DNA from: Mucilaginibacter psychrotolerans
GTDB taxonomy: Bacteria > Bacteroidota > Bacteroidia > Sphingobacteriales > Sphingobacteriaceae
Reading direction: 5' to 3'
Assembly: GCF_004519315.1 (NCBI RefSeq)
Contig: NZ_SOZE01000020.1
Location: 1-64,000, forward strand
DNA length: 64,000 nt
The position numbers and the translations under genes are program-made. Shown here piece after piece: positions 1 through 7,196 of this stretch (position 1 is its first letter; each line of letters starts with the position of its first letter). The notes below the pieces were generated by a model, which had not been told where the DNA came from, searched no databases, and saw only the letters and a list, made by a program, of their open reading frames with translations.

Positions 1-174
1 TGCATATATACAGGTATATAGCGATTAAATCGAGTGCTTTAGCCTTGGGAATCATTCTTAAAGTTTGATCTGGAAATCTTCTTTAAGATACTGATTTTCA
101 GGGCTTTAACCAAATTAATAGACAAATAAAAACCTCATAATCAGGCAATTATCTATTAAAGTTATCAACGTATT
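1..174. other. AT-rich non-coding stretch at window edge
   Basis: No reading frame, tRNA or convincing hairpin is visible. The stretch is rich in A and T and holds the stop codon (TAA at 157-159) that closes the upstream frame of the following gene. It could be the tail of a decayed gene lying mostly outside the window. Confidence 0.4.
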
Positions 175-675
175 TTGACCCTTGATTCGCATTACAAGTT
201 ATTGTATAAGGTCTTAAAAAATGATTCCTACAACGAGGATGAAAAAAATGCAGTTTTAAGCTTCGTGCATACCTATGGTAAAAAAAGCAACCTAATTTTC
301 CGTGATTCGTTATACAGTAGAGGTAATTTTATCGAGTTTAACGACATGAACAATGATAGTGTGCCGGATATTATGGTATTCTACAACACTGGCGGCAGGG
401 CAAATCCTACCTATCATCTTTACTTGAGGGACACCATTCGTCATAAGATAACTTACGTGAAAGGTTTCGAGGACTTGCCTAATCCCGAGCTGGACACCGC
501 AAACAACATCATTACAAGCGGCGGCTTATATGGCGAGAGTGTTGGATGGGAATTTTATAGGGTAGATAGCCATAACAAACTCTTAACCCTTTGGCATCGG
601 GTGGATGGGCGGATGGATGATAACGTTAAATATGACCGGGCAGTAAAAGCAATATTAAAAAAGTGGGGGAAATAA
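175..675 (+). CDS. Hypothetical protein, XAC2610/FG-GAP-like, probably N-terminally truncated
   Basis: A 166-residue product. The frame is closed by a stop at 157-159, so the only usable start is TTG at 175; no signal peptide or lipobox precedes the domain. The segment FNDMNNDSVPDIMVF carries a calcium-loop-like D-x-N-x-D pattern. The following YHLYLRD and NNIITSGG parts look like XAC2610-related proteins, which usually have an export signal in front. What is seen is a clean frame with plausible domain content and a missing amino end. The inference is that this is the 3' portion of a longer secreted protein gene, or a gene fragment. Base composition is more A+T rich than the genes that follow. 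Confidence 0.5.
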   Translation: MTLDSHYKLLYKVLKNDSYNEDEKNAVLSFVHTYGKKSNLIFRDSLYSRGNFIEFNDMNNDSVPDIMVFYNTGGRANPTYHLYLRDTIRHKITYVKGFEDLPNPELDTANNIITSGGLYGESVGWEFYRVDSHNKLLTLWHRVDGRMDDNVKYDRAVKAILKKWGK

Positions 676-710
676 AATCAAAAAACTCACCATCCCCCAT
701 CAACCAAGCC

Positions 711-1616
711 CTACTCCACTCCCTTCACCTTCATTTGCATCGTATAAATAGCTTTCGATGCAGTTATAAACAGCACATCGCGGTTTTTACCGCCGAAACA
801 GATGTTGGCCGTCCACGATTCGGGGACATCGATGTGGGCTATCTGTTGGCCTTCGGGATTGAAAACCGTTACGCCGTTGCCGGCCAGGTAAAGGTTGCCC
901 AGGTTATCCAACGTAATGCCGTCGGCACCTTTATTGATGAATAGTTTTCTGCCGCTCAGGGTGCCGTCGGCGTTGATGTTGTACTTGTAAATTTTACCGC
1001 CGCCTATATCGGCTACGTATAAAAACTTCCCATCGGGCGAGCCTACGATGCCGTTGGGTTGTTTCAGGCTGTCTTCTATCATCACCGCCTCGGTTTTGCC
1101 TTTGGGCAGGTAGTACACCTTTTGGCCATCGAGGTCGGGTTTGGTGCGGCTCCACCAGGGGCGCTGGTAGTATGGGTCGGTAAAGTAGATGTTGCCGTTG
1201 GGGTGCACCCAAAGGTCGTTCGGGCCATTAAGCAGTTTGCCTTGATAGTTATCCAGCAGTACCTTTTTCTTTTTGCCATGCTTTACAAGCCACAACTGAT
1301 TATGCTCATCGGCACAAACAATCAGGTTGCCCTTCGGGTCGAAGTACATGCCATTGCCCCTGCCCGTACTATCCATATACACGAATAGCTGCCCATCGGT
1401 TGTGTACTCCCATATTTTGTTGTTCGGCTGGTCGGTAAAAAAGATATTGCCTTTTTTATCCACGGCGGGGCCCTCGGTAAAGCCAAAAACTTTGGAAATT
1501 AGCTTTGGTTTTTCCGAAGCATTGAATAAAATGTTCGGTTGTTGCGCACGGGATTCTGTAGGCAAAAGCGCCCAAATTCCGCAGATCATCATAATTAAAT
1601 TCCTGAAGTTTTTCAT
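711..1616 (-). CDS. Secreted SMP-30/gluconolactonase-like protein
   Basis: A 301-residue six-bladed beta-propeller of the SMP-30/gluconolactonase/LRE family, which hydrolyses sugar lactones using one bound divalent metal. An N-terminal signal peptide ending near ESRAQQ predicts periplasmic export. The family's metal ligands are present as the Glu of FTEGPA, the Asn of LNGPNDL and the Asp of KGADGITLD. The ATG lies one base after the stop of the upstream fucosidase, so the two are read as one operon. The likely job is opening a lactone made from a sugar released by the neighbouring enzyme, for example fuconolactone; the substrate is inferred from context only. Confidence 0.85.
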   Translation of the reverse strand: MKNFRNLIMMICGIWALLPTESRAQQPNILFNASEKPKLISKVFGFTEGPAVDKKGNIFFTDQPNNKIWEYTTDGQLFVYMDSTGRGNGMYFDPKGNLIVCADEHNQLWLVKHGKKKKVLLDNYQGKLLNGPNDLWVHPNGNIYFTDPYYQRPWWSRTKPDLDGQKVYYLPKGKTEAVMIEDSLKQPNGIVGSPDGKFLYVADIGGGKIYKYNINADGTLSGRKLFINKGADGITLDNLGNLYLAGNGVTVFNPEGQQIAHIDVPESWTANICFGGKNRDVLFITASKAIYTMQMKVKGVE

Positions 1617-1617
1617 A

Positions 1618-3111
1618 TTAAGGTTCGCTAATAACTGGTGCTGGGAAAACTACTTGTGAAAATAAGCCAAAATCGCTCAAGGCAACGCAAACCGGCGATT
1701 TAGTAACCCGCAGCCTTACTTTACTTGACTTTATCATTTTCGGCAGCCGGATAAGCCTGTTACCACCAATGCTAGTAGCTGTTGCTATTTGCTCCCATTT
1801 ACCACGCAGCCAGGCATCTACCACTACTTCTTCAATCCGCTGTCCCAGTTTTATGTTTTCGCGCAGGCGGATAACATTGAAGAACTTAGGCGTATGCATA
1901 TCTATTACAAGCTGCGGATTCGTAACGTTATCGTCGGTAGCCCAATAGCTGTACCGGTCGGCATCCGTTAAATTAGCTGTACCGAAAAGCTTTTTATTAT
2001 TAGCCCTTACATTGCTTGCCGTAATGGTAGCGCCTTTGGCAATATTTTTTTTGAAGGTATATTTCAGAATATCTCCGAACTCTTTTAAAGATCTTACATC
2101 GTTATCATTGAGTAAACCGCGTGTGTCCGGCGAAAGGCCAAGGTCCAGCGATGCGCCACGGCCAACGCTTTGGTAATACAAACTCAATAGGGTGTCCGGC
2201 GATTTTACCTTGTCATCCTGATCCTTATGGTAAAACCATCCCGGCCGCAGCGATACGTCGCATTCGGCAGGCATCCAGTATTTTCCGTCGCGGTGGCCCT
2301 CGGTGCCTTCATAATCTTTTACGTAGCCATTTCCGGGGCGTTTGCCTTCTTCGGGTGCATGGGGTGTATAAGTAGCCCAGCTGGTAACGCCGGCCTGGCC
2401 CCGCTCGTTGCCTACCCAGCGCACATCCGGGCCAACATCGCCAAATATGGCAGCATTGGGCTGCAGCAGGCGGGTGATGCCCCAGGTTTCGTCCCAACCG
2501 TAATAGGTAGAGCGGTCTATAGTGCGTACTTCTTTTGCGCCGCCATAATAGCCATCGCCGCCATTGGCACCATCGTGCCAACTCATAAACAGCGGGCCGT
2601 AACGGGTGTATAACTCTTTAAGCTGCTCGCGGTAAACGTTGGTTACGTATTCGGGCTTGCCGTACAACGCGTTGTTGCGGTCCCAGGGCGAGCAGTACAC
2701 GCCCATCTTCATGCCCAGCTTATCGCAGGCGGCCCGATATTCGGCCAGGATATCGCCCTTACCGTTTTTATAGGGACTGTTGGAGATGTTATAATCAGTA
2801 GTTTTAGTGGGCCACAGGCAAAAACCATCGTGATGTTTGGCTACTACCACGATGCCTTTAAAGCCGCCTGCCTTTGCCGCGCCAACGATTTGCATGGCGC
2901 TAAACTGCGTTGGATTTACTATCCCGGCGCCTTCGTCGCCATAGCCCCATTCTTTGTCTTTATAGGTTGTCGGGCCAAAGTGGATGATGCAGTACATGCC
3001 GGTTTCCTGCCATTGCAGCTGCCCTTTAGTTGGCAAGGGGCCGTATGGTTTTGGGGCGGATTGGCCGAAAGCAATTACGGGTAGCAGGAGGAATAATAAA
3101 AGATACTTCAT
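1618..3111 (-). CDS. Alpha-L-fucosidase, GH29, with C-terminal F5/8-type domain
   Basis: A 497-residue secreted glycoside hydrolase; residues 1-17 form a signal peptide ending AFGQS. The catalytic GH29 barrel spans roughly residues 25-350. It shows the conserved KHHDGFCLW motif (residues 92-100) and the nucleophile region SWHDGANGG, with Asp180 the expected nucleophile. Residues about 365-490 form a beta-sandwich resembling the F5/8 type C (discoidin-like) carbohydrate-binding domain common in Bacteroidota fucosidases. It is the first gene of a two-gene operon with the SMP-30 lactonase. It removes terminal alpha-L-fucose from glycans in the periplasm. GH29 also contains weakly active or other-specificity members, so the exact linkage is unknown. 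Confidence 0.92.
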   Translation of the reverse strand: MKYLLLFLLLPVIAFGQSAPKPYGPLPTKGQLQWQETGMYCIIHFGPTTYKDKEWGYGDEGAGIVNPTQFSAMQIVGAAKAGGFKGIVVVAKHHDGFCLWPTKTTDYNISNSPYKNGKGDILAEYRAACDKLGMKMGVYCSPWDRNNALYGKPEYVTNVYREQLKELYTRYGPLFMSWHDGANGGDGYYGGAKEVRTIDRSTYYGWDETWGITRLLQPNAAIFGDVGPDVRWVGNERGQAGVTSWATYTPHAPEEGKRPGNGYVKDYEGTEGHRDGKYWMPAECDVSLRPGWFYHKDQDDKVKSPDTLLSLYYQSVGRGASLDLGLSPDTRGLLNDNDVRSLKEFGDILKYTFKKNIAKGATITASNVRANNKKLFGTANLTDADRYSYWATDDNVTNPQLVIDMHTPKFFNVIRLRENIKLGQRIEEVVVDAWLRGKWEQIATATSIGGNRLIRLPKMIKSSKVRLRVTKSPVCVALSDFGLFSQVVFPAPVISEP

Positions 3112-3180
3112 GCAGATGAGGGTGATTGGTTTTGCTAAAGTAAATAAACCGGACGATTTTTTAGCGGGTAAATATTAAGC

Positions 3181-3188
3181 TATCTTTG
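3181..3188 (+). promoter_or_regulatory. Promoter -7 element TATCTTTG before DUF4268 gene
   Basis: TATCTTTG matches the Bacteroidota sigma-A -7 consensus TAnnTTTG and ends 17 bases before the ATG at 3206. A TTTT run at 3157-3160, 20 bases upstream, could serve as a weak -33 element. Confidence 0.6.
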
Positions 3189-3205
3189 CCGATTATTCAG
3201 TTTAC

Positions 3206-3661
3206 ATGTATTCAAAAGACCAGGCATCTCAATTAAAACAAGCATTCTGGACCGCCTTCGGCCAATATATGGGGCCGGTACTTTCTGCAGACAGCCTGCG
3301 CATCAACTGGATTAATTACAAAACCGGCGTTAAGCATATCTTTTTTAAGATGCAGGCCGATAGCAAGCACGCCACCATCGCCATAGAATTGAGCCATCCG
3401 GATATTGAATTGCAACAGCTCTTCTTCGAGCAGTTTGAATCGTATAAAAGTATGCTGCACGACACTTTAGGCGAAGAATGGGATTGGCAATTGCACACTA
3501 CCGACGATTATGGCAAAACCATCAGCCGCATTTGTGCCGAACTGCGGCCCGTAAGCATCTTCCAAAAAGAAGATTGGCCAATGCTTATCTCCTTCTTTAA
3601 ACCGCGCATCATCGCACTGGACGAATTTTGGAGCATGGCAAAACCCGCGTTTGAGGTTTAA
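3206..3661 (+). CDS. DUF4268 domain-containing protein
   Basis: A 151-residue cytosolic protein that matches DUF4268 by eye: an N-terminal helix with AFWTAFGQYM, a central strand region INYKTGVKHIFFKM, and the C-terminal EDWPMLISFFKPRIIALDEFW segment. DUF4268 domains also occur at the ends of some restriction-associated proteins, but this is the stand-alone short form widespread in Bacteroidota. It has no signal peptide and no recognisable catalytic motif. It is divergent from the fucosidase and converges on the DUF4142 lipoprotein gene, leaving 7 bases between stops. Function is unknown. Confidence 0.8.
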   Translation: MYSKDQASQLKQAFWTAFGQYMGPVLSADSLRINWINYKTGVKHIFFKMQADSKHATIAIELSHPDIELQQLFFEQFESYKSMLHDTLGEEWDWQLHTTDDYGKTISRICAELRPVSIFQKEDWPMLISFFKPRIIALDEFWSMAKPAFEV

Positions 3662-3668
3662 AGGGGCA

Positions 3669-4199
3669 TTACAACAAATCGGTACAAATATCATTTGCGC
3701 GCTTATGTAGCTCACTTAGCTTCGGCAATACCATATCGGCGAATGCAGTAACGTTTTTATTGGGATTACCCATTACCGCTTTAATCAGCGCAATAATGCG
3801 TTCATTGTCCTCTACCATGGCCTGCGTATATTGCTTATCAAACCCCGCTCCCGATTTTTTAGATAGTTCGGCTATAAATAAGGTGTGCGCTTTTGATAAA
3901 GTATCCACCGTTTTGAATGATACACTTTTGGCTAGCTTTTTCAAATCTTTTAGTGTTGCCTGTTGTGTGCTTAAGGCATCTTTGGCAAAATCTATTACAG
4001 ATTGGTTATGCGATGTTTTTATAGCCTGTTGCGAAAGCTGAATACCTGTGCTTAAACTCTCAACGCCTTTATCAACAAAGCTTTGCGCATCGGCATCTAA
4101 AATTGTGTCATTATAATTTTTGGCCCTGCGATTTTCGTTGCAGGCGGAAAAGGAGAAAAGTACGATTGCTATAAAAGCTATGCCAGCCAGTTGCTTCAT
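3669..4199 (-). CDS. DUF4142-like lipoprotein
   Basis: A 176-residue protein with a lipoprotein signal (hydrophobic stretch then FSFSAC, acylated Cys about residue 20). The remainder is a helical bundle resembling DUF4142/DUF305-type ferritin-like proteins: repeated Gln-, Ala- and Lys-rich helices such as SLSTGIQLSQQAIKTS and DFAKDALSTQQATLKDLKKL. Such proteins are periplasmic and often stress-induced, but no enzyme activity is established. The upstream region carries a 9-bp inverted repeat over its putative -7 element. The assignment rests on general fold pattern, so the exact family is less sure than the lipoprotein call. Confidence 0.7.
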   Translation of the reverse strand: MKQLAGIAFIAIVLFSFSACNENRRAKNYNDTILDADAQSFVDKGVESLSTGIQLSQQAIKTSHNQSVIDFAKDALSTQQATLKDLKKLAKSVSFKTVDTLSKAHTLFIAELSKKSGAGFDKQYTQAMVEDNERIIALIKAVMGNPNKNVTAFADMVLPKLSELHKRANDICTDLL

Positions 4200-4210
4200 G
4201 GAACGGGAAT

Positions 4211-4242
4211 CTTAAGTTTATAATTGGTTTAACAAACTTAAG
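4211..4242 (-). promoter_or_regulatory. Inverted repeat overlapping -7 element of DUF4142 gene
   Basis: CTTAAGTTT (4211-4219) and AAACTTAAG (4234-4242) are perfect 9-base arms separated by 14 bases. On the minus strand the outer arm contains TAAGTTTG (4240-4233), which fits TAnnTTTG. The repeat therefore sits on the likely promoter of the gene starting at 4199 and could be an operator. Confidence 0.45.
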
Positions 4243-4364
4243 CTATTACTGTTTAATAAAGCGGGGTTTTATTTTACAGCAGGCTGATTATTTTACGTTT
4301 TAAGAAAAGCGCGAACGGATTTTATGGAGAATATTTTATGGAGAATAAATGCCCAGTCGGTCGA

Positions 4365-4411
4365 GAGAAAAAAGCGCAGGCTTTGGTTTGTAAAGAAATC
4401 AAAGCCTGCGC
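4365..4411 (-). terminator. Rho-independent terminator of ppc
   Basis: Perfect 12-base arms GCGCAGGCTTTG (4374-4385) and CAAAGCCTGCGC (4400-4411) with a 14-base loop. They are followed on the minus strand by a run of T (A run at 4368-4373 on the plus strand). It lies 10 bases beyond the ppc stop codon. Confidence 0.85.
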
Positions 4412-4420
4412 GGGAAATAT

Positions 4421-6994
4421 TTACGCCAAATTCCTGCCGGCGTTTACAATACCATACACGGTACGTATCACCAGCTTGTTGTAAATGCCGATGAGTTCTT
4501 CATCCTGCGTATTGCTTAATAATTGCAGGGCGTAGTGTTGTACGATAACTAAAGGCAGTACGATTTTCTCGCGGATGGCGATTGAGCGGCGTTCTACCGG
4601 CGACTCTTCCATCAGTACGCTCATGCCGGTAAGCTCTAATAAAAGGCTCTTCGTAAGCTCGAATTCATCCTTTAGGCCTTTCCAGAATTTGCCGAACTTT
4701 TTGTCTTTCTCCAGGTAAGCGGTTACGCGGAAGTCGGATTTCGACATCGACATCATGCAGTTGTCCAGCATCGTTTTAAAGAAGCCCGATTTATGATAAA
4801 GGGATTTTACATCTTCCCAGCTACCCGCATCTTTCATGGTTTTAAGGGCAGTTCCCACGCCGTAAAAACCAGGGATACTTTGTTTTAGCTGGCTCCACGA
4901 GGTTACAAAGCTGATAGCACGCAAATCTTCCAGCTTTAGCTTTGCCGATGCATTGCGCTTGGTTGGGCGACTACTGATGTTTATCTGCGACAATAATTTC
5001 AGCGGACTGAATTTTTCCAGGTATTCTACAAACAAAGGCTGCTCGCGCAAGGCCAGGAAACGCCCGTGGCTGGCTTCGGCCATTTGGGCTATCAGGGCCT
5101 TATCGCTTTTCTCCAGCGTATCGTTAGGGTTTGGCTGCAAAGCCGATGTTACCCCGGCGTTGATCAGCTGCTCGGTATTGAACCTCGCCGTTTCTACAGA
5201 TCCGTATTGCGAACTTACGGTTTGGCCTTGTATGGTCAGTTCGATGTGGTCGTTTGCGATTTCGGTACCCATGGATGCATAGAAGCGGTGCGTTTTGCCA
5301 CCGCCACGTGCCGGTGGGCCTCCCCTGCCATCAAAAAATGCCAGGTCGATATTGTGTTTACGGGCTATAGCGGTAAGCTCTACCTTGGCTTTATAAATAC
5401 TCCAGTTGGCCATCAGGTAACCACCATCTTTGGTACTATCGCTAAAACCAAGCATAATACTTTGCTTGTTGCCGCGGCTTTGCAGGTGCTTTTTATAGAA
5501 CGGATGCGTGTACAACGTTTCCATTACATCGCCTGCGTGTATTAAATCGTTCACGGTTTCAAACAGCGGCGCAAAATCAACGGTGAGTTGCTCTTTCTTC
5601 CAGCCGCTCCACAAGAACAGGTCTATCAGTTGCAAAATATCAGATGCCTGCTGGCAATTGCTGATGATGAAGCGCTGACAACCTTTTACGCCGTTGCTTT
5701 CCTGTATCTGGCGCATCAGGCGGATGGTGTCCAGCGTGTCGCGCGTCATATCATCGGCATCGGTCGGGCAAACAAAATCGGCTTCGGTGAAAGGCAGCGT
5801 TTTCAGTTTCGCGGCTTCGTCCATTTCGGCGTAACCCTTGGGCACACCTGTATATATTTTTTTGGTACCGTAGTCGAACACGCTACGCAGCACGCGGCTA
5901 TCCTGGCGTATATCCAGCGTAGCGAAATAAGAGCCGAATAATTGTACCTTCTGTATCAGGTCTTCTACGATATCCACGAAAAGGTTATCGTGACTGGTAA
6001 CTAACGTTTCGCGCATCGAATTGAGGATTTCGAGCATCTCGGCTTGCAAATCCTTAGGGTTTTCAGGCGTACTGAAAGCGTTATCGTACAGTAGTTTTTC
6101 CAGTTTCGCCAGGTTATCACCAAAACCACGGAAGGTAATGCGTCGTTTTAACAACCTGAAATCGCGGTAATACGAGCGGAAAATGTGTTTACGAAGCAAT
6201 ATAGCCACCTGGCGGGTGGTTTCGGTAGTTACGTTAGGGTTACCGTCGCGATCACCGCCCGGCCAAAAACCCAGCTCAAGTACCTGGTGTGCGCTGTCCA
6301 TATCAAACTCTTCGCGCATCTTTGATTGGATGGCCGAGAGGGCATTATAAAATACGTTCTCTAAAAACCAAACCAGGCTCACTGCCTCATCTACCGGTGT
6401 TGGCGATGTTTTGTTGAAGAATGGCGTCTTGCCTAATTGCTGCAATAATGCATCAATGCTTGGTATATCGTTGGTTTTAAGGGCCTCTATCAGGTCAGTC
6501 ATGATACCCAGCACCGTGCCCGGATAAAATTGGGTAGGATGCGCGGTTAGCACCAAACGTAACGAGAAATCCTTTAACTGCTTGCTAAAACTATCGCGGG
6601 CCTCATCACTGAGCGATGCCTGGTAAACCATGCTTTGCAGCGTGCCTGTATCATCAGAGCGGCCAACTTTGCCGAAAGAAGAATCTTCGATGGCATCGAA
6701 CAAAACCACCTGCCGCTCTATATATTGTATAAACCTGAACAAACGGTTCAGCTGTTCGCGGTGGTCGATATCCGGTACGTATTTTTTGAAGAAAGATTCG
6801 ATGACTTCGGTGGGCGAAAGCTCTTCCATGGCCCCCTTATCGCAGTGCGAACTAAAGAAAGGCAGCAAGATACCGGTATCCTTAACCTGGTAAAAGGGCA
6901 ACGTCTGAAACAAGCTGTTATACAACTCGAAACGTTTTACAACCTCATGATTAAATGTTGTTTCTCTTTGGCTAAGCCTTTGCGTTGATGGCAT
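4421..6994 (-). CDS. ppc: Phosphoenolpyruvate carboxylase
   Basis: An 857-residue cytosolic enzyme that makes oxaloacetate from phosphoenolpyruvate and bicarbonate, replenishing the TCA cycle. Signature motifs are intact: VLTAHPTQ with catalytic His152, FWPGGDRDGNP in the bicarbonate/PEP region, MLGFSDSTKDGG, and the glycine-rich mobile loop FFDGRGGPPARGGG. Length is near the usual bacterial size. The extreme C terminus reads GRNLA rather than the R/QNTG ending of well-studied enzymes, where the last residues lie near the active site. The gene stands alone, with a strong terminator behind it and a 200-base gap to the divergent FUSC gene. No regulatory phosphorylation site is apparent. Confidence 0.96.
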   Translation of the reverse strand: MPSTQRLSQRETTFNHEVVKRFELYNSLFQTLPFYQVKDTGILLPFFSSHCDKGAMEELSPTEVIESFFKKYVPDIDHREQLNRLFRFIQYIERQVVLFDAIEDSSFGKVGRSDDTGTLQSMVYQASLSDEARDSFSKQLKDFSLRLVLTAHPTQFYPGTVLGIMTDLIEALKTNDIPSIDALLQQLGKTPFFNKTSPTPVDEAVSLVWFLENVFYNALSAIQSKMREEFDMDSAHQVLELGFWPGGDRDGNPNVTTETTRQVAILLRKHIFRSYYRDFRLLKRRITFRGFGDNLAKLEKLLYDNAFSTPENPKDLQAEMLEILNSMRETLVTSHDNLFVDIVEDLIQKVQLFGSYFATLDIRQDSRVLRSVFDYGTKKIYTGVPKGYAEMDEAAKLKTLPFTEADFVCPTDADDMTRDTLDTIRLMRQIQESNGVKGCQRFIISNCQQASDILQLIDLFLWSGWKKEQLTVDFAPLFETVNDLIHAGDVMETLYTHPFYKKHLQSRGNKQSIMLGFSDSTKDGGYLMANWSIYKAKVELTAIARKHNIDLAFFDGRGGPPARGGGKTHRFYASMGTEIANDHIELTIQGQTVSSQYGSVETARFNTEQLINAGVTSALQPNPNDTLEKSDKALIAQMAEASHGRFLALREQPLFVEYLEKFSPLKLLSQINISSRPTKRNASAKLKLEDLRAISFVTSWSQLKQSIPGFYGVGTALKTMKDAGSWEDVKSLYHKSGFFKTMLDNCMMSMSKSDFRVTAYLEKDKKFGKFWKGLKDEFELTKSLLLELTGMSVLMEESPVERRSIAIREKIVLPLVIVQHYALQLLSNTQDEELIGIYNKLVIRTVYGIVNAGRNLA

Positions 6995-7156
6995 ACTAAA
7001 ACAGGTTTGGCAAGTTTACGACTATACCCATTGCGGATATTTTGGCGTGAATTTAAGTATCTAAAACTAAATTACGCTAAAATCTGAATAATTAATAAAA
7101 AATAAACCCTTTTTATGCAATTATGGTTATTGCAATGGAGGGCGATAATATTTGCT

Positions 7157-7164
7157 TAAATTTG
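7157..7164 (+). promoter_or_regulatory. Promoter -7 element TAAATTTG of FUSC gene
   Basis: TAAATTTG fits TAnnTTTG and lies 32 bases before the ATG at 7197. Its position rules out the in-frame TTG at 7152 as a start codon. No good -33 TTTG is seen at the usual spacing. Confidence 0.55.
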
Positions 7165-7196
7165 CAACCACAAAAAATATCCCGCTGAATACCTTG

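Noticed and set aside
1618..3111. Polysaccharide utilisation locus around the fucosidase
   Set aside because: No SusC/SusD-like, sulfatase or hybrid two-component genes adjoin it; the GH35/GH2 operon is 58 kb away.
7152..7196. Upstream TTG start for the FUSC gene (same problem at 9487 for ccmC and 32048 for the DUF92 gene)
   Set aside because: The TTG codons lie in or just before TAnnTTTG promoter elements; downstream ATGs fit family N termini.
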